This document shows, in pieces, positions 52,701-59,788 of a stretch of 64,000 nt of DNA; the first letter of the stretch is position 1, and each line of letters starts with the position of its first letter. The notes under the pieces were generated by a model. It was not told where the DNA came from, did no database searches, and was given only the letters and a program-made list of their open reading frames with translations. Position numbers and translations under genes: made by a program. Source of the DNA: Closterium sp. Naga37s-1 (Eukaryota; Streptophyta; Zygnematophyceae; Desmidiales; Closteriaceae); assembly GCA_947471745.1 (NCBI GenBank), contig CANJKZ010000772.1, positions 124,001 through 188,000 on the forward strand. The letters run 5' to 3'.

Positions 52701-55700
52701 CTGCCTCCCATCAGCTCCACTAACTGGGGGGAACGAGGCAGCGGGGAGATGGGAGAGCGGATGAGAGAGTGAGTAAAGGAGGTGCACAGTGAACGTGGCG
52801 CCCATGTCGAACTCACTCTCGACAGATATACTCCCTCCCATCAGCTCCACCAGCTGTGCAAGTGACAGGGAAAGGTGTAACAGAAAGGAGAACGAGGCAG
52901 TGGGAGATGGGAGAGCAAAGGAGAGAGAGTGAGTAAAGGGAGTGCACGATGAACGTGGTGCCTACATGGAACTCGCTCACTGATATACTCCCTCCCATCA
53001 GCTCCACCAGCTGTTTAAGGGGTTGAGCACGGAGCGGAGTGGGCACAAATAAGAAAGGAAACGGAAAGTGGCAGGTGCACGGTAACGTGGTGCCCTGCCC
53101 ACGTGGAATTCACTCTCCACTGAGATGCTCCCCCCCATCAGCTCCATCAGCTGTTCAAGTGGCAGGGAAAGGTGAAACAAAGAACAGAAACAAATGGGAA
53201 AGGTGAAACAAAGAACAGAAACAAATGGGAAAGGTGAAACAAAGAACAGAAACAAATGGGAAAGGTGAAACAAAGAACAGAAACAAATGAGAAAGGTGAA
53301 ACAAAGAACAGAAACAAATGGGAAAGGTGAAACAAAGAACAGAAACAAATGGGAAAGGTGAAACAAAGAACAGAAACAAATGGGAGAGGTGAAACAAAGA
53401 ACAGAAACAAATGAGAAAGGTGAAACAAAGAACAGAAACAAATGAGAAAGGTGAAACAAAGAACAGAAACAAATGGGAAAGGTGAAACAAAGAACAGAAA
53501 CAAATGGGAAAGGTGAAACAAAGAACAGAAACAAATGGGAAAGGTGAAACAAAGAACAGAAACAAATGAGAAAGGTGCACTGTGAGAATGGTCCCCACGT
53601 GGTACTCGCTTTCCACTGACATACTCCCGCCCATCAGCTCTACTAGCTGGACGGGTCGAAGAGGAGTGAGGAGAGGGGTCGGGTGAAATGGAAGAGGGGA
53701 GGGCTTGTCAAAGTGACTGTTGACTGGCAGAGACCTCATGCCAGTCAGCCGCACAGAAGCATGGCACAATACACACTAAACCCTGCTTCATTTCTGTTAT
53801 ATTCTTGTGTCTTCCTCCTATTGATACTCCCTCAAAGGTGCCACCAGAAAACCCAACTATTTGATCTTGAGCTGACTTTACCAGGGACTCTCTCACCTGT
53901 TGTGAGATTTCGACATGTGTTACCTGGGACCCACGCACGCACCTGTTTTGAAATGGCAAGGCCCAGTCCGGTCCCGCCGAACTTGCGTGTGGTTGATGCA
54001 TCCACCTGATAAGGCAAGGGAGGTGAGGAAGCGAGGGACAGGAAACACAGGATCGAATGAGAGGACAAAAGGAGGGAAGGGACGGAGGGAGCGAGAGAGG
54101 TGGACGCTACCGCAACATGTGTGAAACAGAACGGCACGGTGCATGCTGGTAGCATGGCTGGGAGAACAATCAGGGGGTTTCCAGCATTGCCATGCTGCAA
54201 CCAATCAAGATACAGTGTCGCAAGAGAAGAGAATGTAAGAAAAAAACCCTGAATAAAGAGGTGTTTCAAAACTCCTAACTACGCCCCTGAACTTGTGCTT
54301 TGATTCAACCTCATCAAGCTGGTTCTTGTGCCATGGGTCCTCCCAACCAACGCTCCATTCAGCAGGCTTTTGATTGAGTCGACTTGGAGCCGGTCTTCCC
54401 AGCAAAGACCAAAAACACAGTGACCAAGGCACAGCTCCATTCAGCATCCGCCCACAGAGTCAAGCCTGCTCCTTTCCTTCCAGCACTTACCTGAGAGAAC
54501 TTAGTAAAGAGCCGGCCGAGACGCTCCTTGGGAATGCCGATGCCAGTGTCAATGACCTGGCACACCCAGAACTGCTGCGGTACCAATGGGCCGCTGTTGG
54601 GTGCGGAGGTGTTGGTGGTGGTGAGGGTGGTGGTGGAAGAGGAGGAGGCGGCAGCGGGGAGGGCGGGGTAAGACGGGGAGGAGGGGAGGGCGGGGGCGGT
54701 GTGGGAGGAGAGGCGGAAGATGACGTGTCCACGTTCGGTGAACTTGATGGCGTTGGAAACGAGGTTGATGAGCACCTGATATAGTGGAGCAAGCGAGGGG
54801 CGTGTTGAGGGAGGAAAGAGGGGGTCGTAACAGAAGCAGGGAGTGAGGAGAGGCGGAAGATGATGTGTCCACGTTCAGCGAACTTGATGGCGTTGGATAC
54901 TAGGTTGATCAGCACCTGATGATAAAGCCAGCGAGGGGGACGAGTGGGAACACAAGGGAGTTGGGTGGGTGGGGTGGGTTATAGCAGCAGTGGGTTGACC
55001 GCCTGCAGCGCGTTGAAGAGCGTCTGCTCCATCTCCAGCTTGCCTGACAGCGTGTGTGTGCTTTGTGCTCATGAATGCAACCAACCAACCCACCCACCCA
55101 CCAACCAACCAACCAACCAACCAGACGCACCTGTAAAGTTCTCCCCGAGTCCCCGACCAGGAAGGTAGGAGTGTCCGGCCCGATCTCAATGACCACCTCC
55201 AGCCCCTTGCTCTCCGCATTGTGAATGAGCAGCTCCGCCACTCGCTCCACGGCCTGAAGTGCGTTGAAGAGCGTCTGCTCGATCTCCAGCTTGCCGGACT
55301 CGATCTTGGAGTAGTCGAGGATGTCGTTGATGATCTGAAGCAGCATGTCTCCCGAGTCTCTTATGGTGACTACTCGGTCGCGCTGCTCGGGAGTCAAGTC
55401 GGTGTCCAGGAGCAGTGCTGTCATGCCCACCACGCCGTTCATGGGGGTGCGGATCTCGTGGCTCATGGTGGCGAGAAAATCTGAAGGTCGGAGGGGAGGC
55501 GAGGGGGGTAGGGGTAAAGCAGGGTGATGAAAGGCTTGCCGGACTCGATCTTGGAGTGGTGGAGAATGTTGTTGATGATCTGCAGCAGCATGTCGCCCGA
55601 ATCCCTGATTGTGACTACTCGATCGCGCTGCTCCGGTGTGAGGTCTGTGTCCAGGAGGAGCAGTGCTGTCATGCCCACCACGCCGTTCATGGGGGTGCGC

Positions 55701-58700
55701 ATCTCGTGTGACATGGTGGCCAGGAAATCTGCAGGTGGGACGGGAGGGGGAGGGGGAACGGGGAGGGGGAACGGGGAGGGGGAACGGGGAGGGGGAACGG
55801 GGAGGGGGAACGGGGAGGGGGAACGGGGAGGGAGAACGGGGAGGGGGAACGGGGAGGGGGAACGGGGAGGGGGAACGGGGAGGGGGGAAGGGCAGTGAAG
55901 GGCTTGGTCGAGCTTGGAGTAGTGGAGGATGTCGTTGATGATCTGCAGCAGCATGTCTCCCGAATCCCGTATGGTTACCACACGGTCGCGCTGCTCTGGG
56001 GTTAAATCGGTGTGTCCAGGAGCAGCGCTGTCATGCTGACAACGCCGTTCATGGGGGTGCGGATCTCGTGGCTCATGGTGGCGAGGAAATCTGGAGGGAC
56101 GAGGGAGGGAAGCACATTAAAGGGGGGGGTGGGGGGGGTGGGGGGGGAGGAAACGAAGTGATCCCATCTTTGATAATCTGCAGCAGCATGGCGCCACAGT
56201 CCCATGGGTAGTCTAGACGTGCAAGCCCCCAACCCCCTTACACTACACACCTGCTTTAGCTTGAGAGACCCGTTCAGCCACGTCCTTAGCCTGCACCATG
56301 CCCTGTTCGAACATCTTCCTCTCCGTAATGTCCGTGTGTGTGCCCACAAACCCACAAACCCATGGGTAGATGTGCATGCCTCAACTCAATCGCCCCTCCC
56401 CACACACCTGCTTTGGCCTGTGACGCCCTCTCAGCCACGTCCTTAGCCTGCACCATGCCCTGCTCAAACATCTTTCTCTCTGTGATGTCCGTGTGCGTGC
56501 CCACAAACCCACAAACCCATGTGGATGCAAGTACACCATCTCCCCTTCCCTTCCTGCCAGGCACACACTCCCACCTGCTTTGGCCTGTGACGCCCTCTCA
56601 GCCACGTCCTTAGCCTGCACCATGCCCTGCTCAAACATCTTTCTCTCTGTGATGTCCGTGTGCGTGCCCGCAAACCCACAAACCCATGTGGATGCAAGTA
56701 CACCATCTCCCCTTCCCTTCCTGCCAGGCACACACTCCCACCTGCTTTGGCCTGTGATGCCCGTTCAGCCTCGTCCTTAGCCTGCACCATGCCCTGTTCG
56801 AACATCTTTCTCTCTGTGATGTCCGTGTGTGTGCCCACAAACCGCAGCGGCTCCCCGTCCTCTGTCTTGCTCAGCACCTTCCCGCGATGCAGGAACCAAC
56901 TGGGAGGGGGGGTGGGACGCAAGGAAGGGAGAGTACAAAGAGGTCAGACACAAAGGGAGGAAGTGCAATTCTGAGGAATCTCAACGCAAACTTGGTGGGT
57001 GACAGACGCACTGAGGGCCTGCAACCCGCCCAGCATCTGTGATGCGTCAGCATTGCCTGCATCTACCTGCTTGGCCTCCCTCCTTGCATCTGAGCCGTTC
57101 ACTCGCCTTCCATCTCACCTGTAGCTGCCGTCCTTGCATCTGAGCCGTTGCTCGTTTACAAACTGCGCAGTGACACCGTCCAGATGCTCCTTGAGGTCTG
57201 CATACGCGCGGTCCTTATCCTCTGGGTGCAATAGCCGGTCCCACTCATCCAAAGTCGAGCCAATGTCGCCAGGCTCGTAGCTGTGGGGAGAGGGCGGGGG
57301 AGGAGGGGGGGTGGATAAGGATGGAGTGCCATTGTGGGGGTAGAGGTGTGTGCGGGAAAACAGGATGTGCTCCCACGCTCTTCCCCACACTCGACACTCT
57401 CAAAGAAGGGTGTGTTCCTACGCCCTTGGCAGACTCTAGCATTCTAAATGGACCCCACACTCTACCCTGCGTTCATGCACAATCCACTCACCCGAGCATC
57501 TGCTTCCAGCGGTCGGAGAAGAACATGGTGTTGTTGTGCACGTTCCAGTCCCACAGCACACTCTTCCCAGGCTCTGACATTCTCATCTGAACCCCACACT
57601 CTAGCCTAGGCCATACCCATCCGTGTGCCCATCCATGTGCCCATGCGCGCCCAGCACTCACCCCAGCATCTGCTTCCATCGGTCGCTGAAGAACATGGTG
57701 TTGTCTCGCACGTTCCAGTCCCACGCCCTTGCTGCACTGGCACGCTCCTCTTAACTCCCTCCTAGCAGATACCCATCCATCCATGTACCCACCATGTCCC
57801 TGGGCGTTCTGCACTCACCCCAGCATCTGCTTCCATCGGTCGGAGAAGAACATGGTGTTGTCACGCACGTTCCAGTCCCACACACCGTCATCGCTGCCTG
57901 ACAGCGCGTACAGCCACCGCTCCTCGCTCTCCTGCTCACAAAGAAACGGTGTGTGCAAGAGTGGGGTGCATGTAACAGTGGTGGGCGTGTGAAACATGGT
58001 GAAGTGGAGGCGAATTGCAGAGGTCCGGTCCACCCCCACCCAAAACGCACTCAACCCAACCCAACCCACCTTGAGCTTCTTGTCAGCATCGAGCCTCTCA
58101 GAGATGTCCCTTAGCACGGCAACATAGAACATGGTGTCGTACGCACCCTTGGACACCCACACCTCCAGAGGTGCCCAACCCAAACCACTCAACCTGAGGT
58201 CGGGACCCACCTTGAGCTTCTTTTCGGCATCCAGTCGTTCTGAGATATCTCGCAAAACAGCCACGTAGAACACGGTGTCGTACGTACCCTTGGACACCCA
58301 CACCTCCAGAGGTGCCCAAACCAAACCACAGTCAACCCAAGGCAGGGACCCACCTTGAGCTTCTTCTCAGCGTCCAGCCGTTCCGAGATATCTCGCAAAA
58401 CAGCCACATAGAAGACGGTATCATATGTGCCCTTGGAGACCGACACCTCCAGAGGGAACGTGCTGCCATCCACACGCCTCCCGATGCCCTTGTGCACCTT
58501 GCCACTCGCCGCATCCAACCCTGCTTGGTTGGTGTGTGCAAGGAGAGGAGGGAGGGGCATTGAGGACGTTAAGAATAAAAAAAGCCAGCAGCTCAGGGGA
58601 GCGGGGAGACGTGCTGCCGTGACCCGTCCACGCGCCTGCCCATGCCCTTGTGCACCTTGCCAGTCGCCGCATCCAGGCCTGGGGAAGGTAAGGAAGGAGA

Positions 58701-59721
58701 GGGGCGGAAACATAATGAGGGAGGGACATTTGAGTCGAATCAGACCTGGGTGCGTGTTAGGCGGGGGACGAGCAAGCCAACACGAAAGACAAAATGAAGA
58801 CAAGCTCTTTTCTCCTTCCCCCCTCTCGCCTTCCCCATACCCCCTCCCTCCCATTCTCCATCTCACCTCGTGCCGGAAAGTCTCGCTGGCCATTGATCTC
58901 CACCATGAGATCCTGGAACTGCAGATTCGCAATCAAGGTAATCTTAGCCCCACATCTCACTTCCCTTTCCTTAACCCTCTGCACTCCACCCATCCCCCCC
59001 TCTCCCATCTCACCTCGAGCCAAAAAGTCTCTCTGGCCGTTGATCTCCACCATCAGATCCTGGAACTGCAGGTTGGGCGGCGGAGTGACGTTGCTGCTGT
59101 CACGGCTGATGATGCTGCCCCCAGCCGCAACAGCAGCAGCAGCAGCGCCGTTGGTGCTGCTGCTCCCGTTGGTGTCGGAGGGGGTGGGCGAGTAGCCAAA
59201 CATCTGCCGCGCTGAGAGGTTCATGGATGTGACGTGGCCGCTGTGAGAGAGCGACATGATGCCCTCCTTCGCCACCTGGTGGGGGGAGAGTGAAGGATTG
59301 GGGTTGGGTGGGGCATGGGAGTGAGAGGCAGGCGGCGGAGAGGCAGAGAGACCATTTGAGAGAGCAAGAGAGAGGTTCATGGATGTGACGTGGCCGCTGT
59401 GAGAGAGCGACATGATGCCCTCCTTGGCCACCTGGTGAGGGGGAGTGAGGGATTGTGAGGATGGTGGGGATGTTGGGGAATGGGAAACAAGCCAGCGAAC
59501 TCTTGACTGGACAAGAGAGCCACCTTGGTTGGAGATGAAATGGAGGGTGGTGTGAAGCGAAACCAGAAACAAGAGGTTTAAGCATATGATGTGATGTGAT
59601 GCAATGTGCACACACGCTCTCCATATCTCCTGCTACTCACCTGCAAAACGCTGGACAAGTGCAACAACTCAGCCTCATTCCTCACATTCACTGCGTGAAT
59701 TATCATCAGCGGCTCAATCTC

Positions 59722-59788
<67 letters not shown>

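Noticed and set aside
53165..53575. Regular 31-bp spacing resembling CRISPR repeats
   Set aside because: Pure tandem repeat without spacers.
53155..53769. Long minus-strand frame coding repeated Phe/Ser/Pro peptides
   Set aside because: It is the 31-bp minisatellite read as protein; 31 is not a multiple of three, so all frames give similar text, and it lies in an intron.
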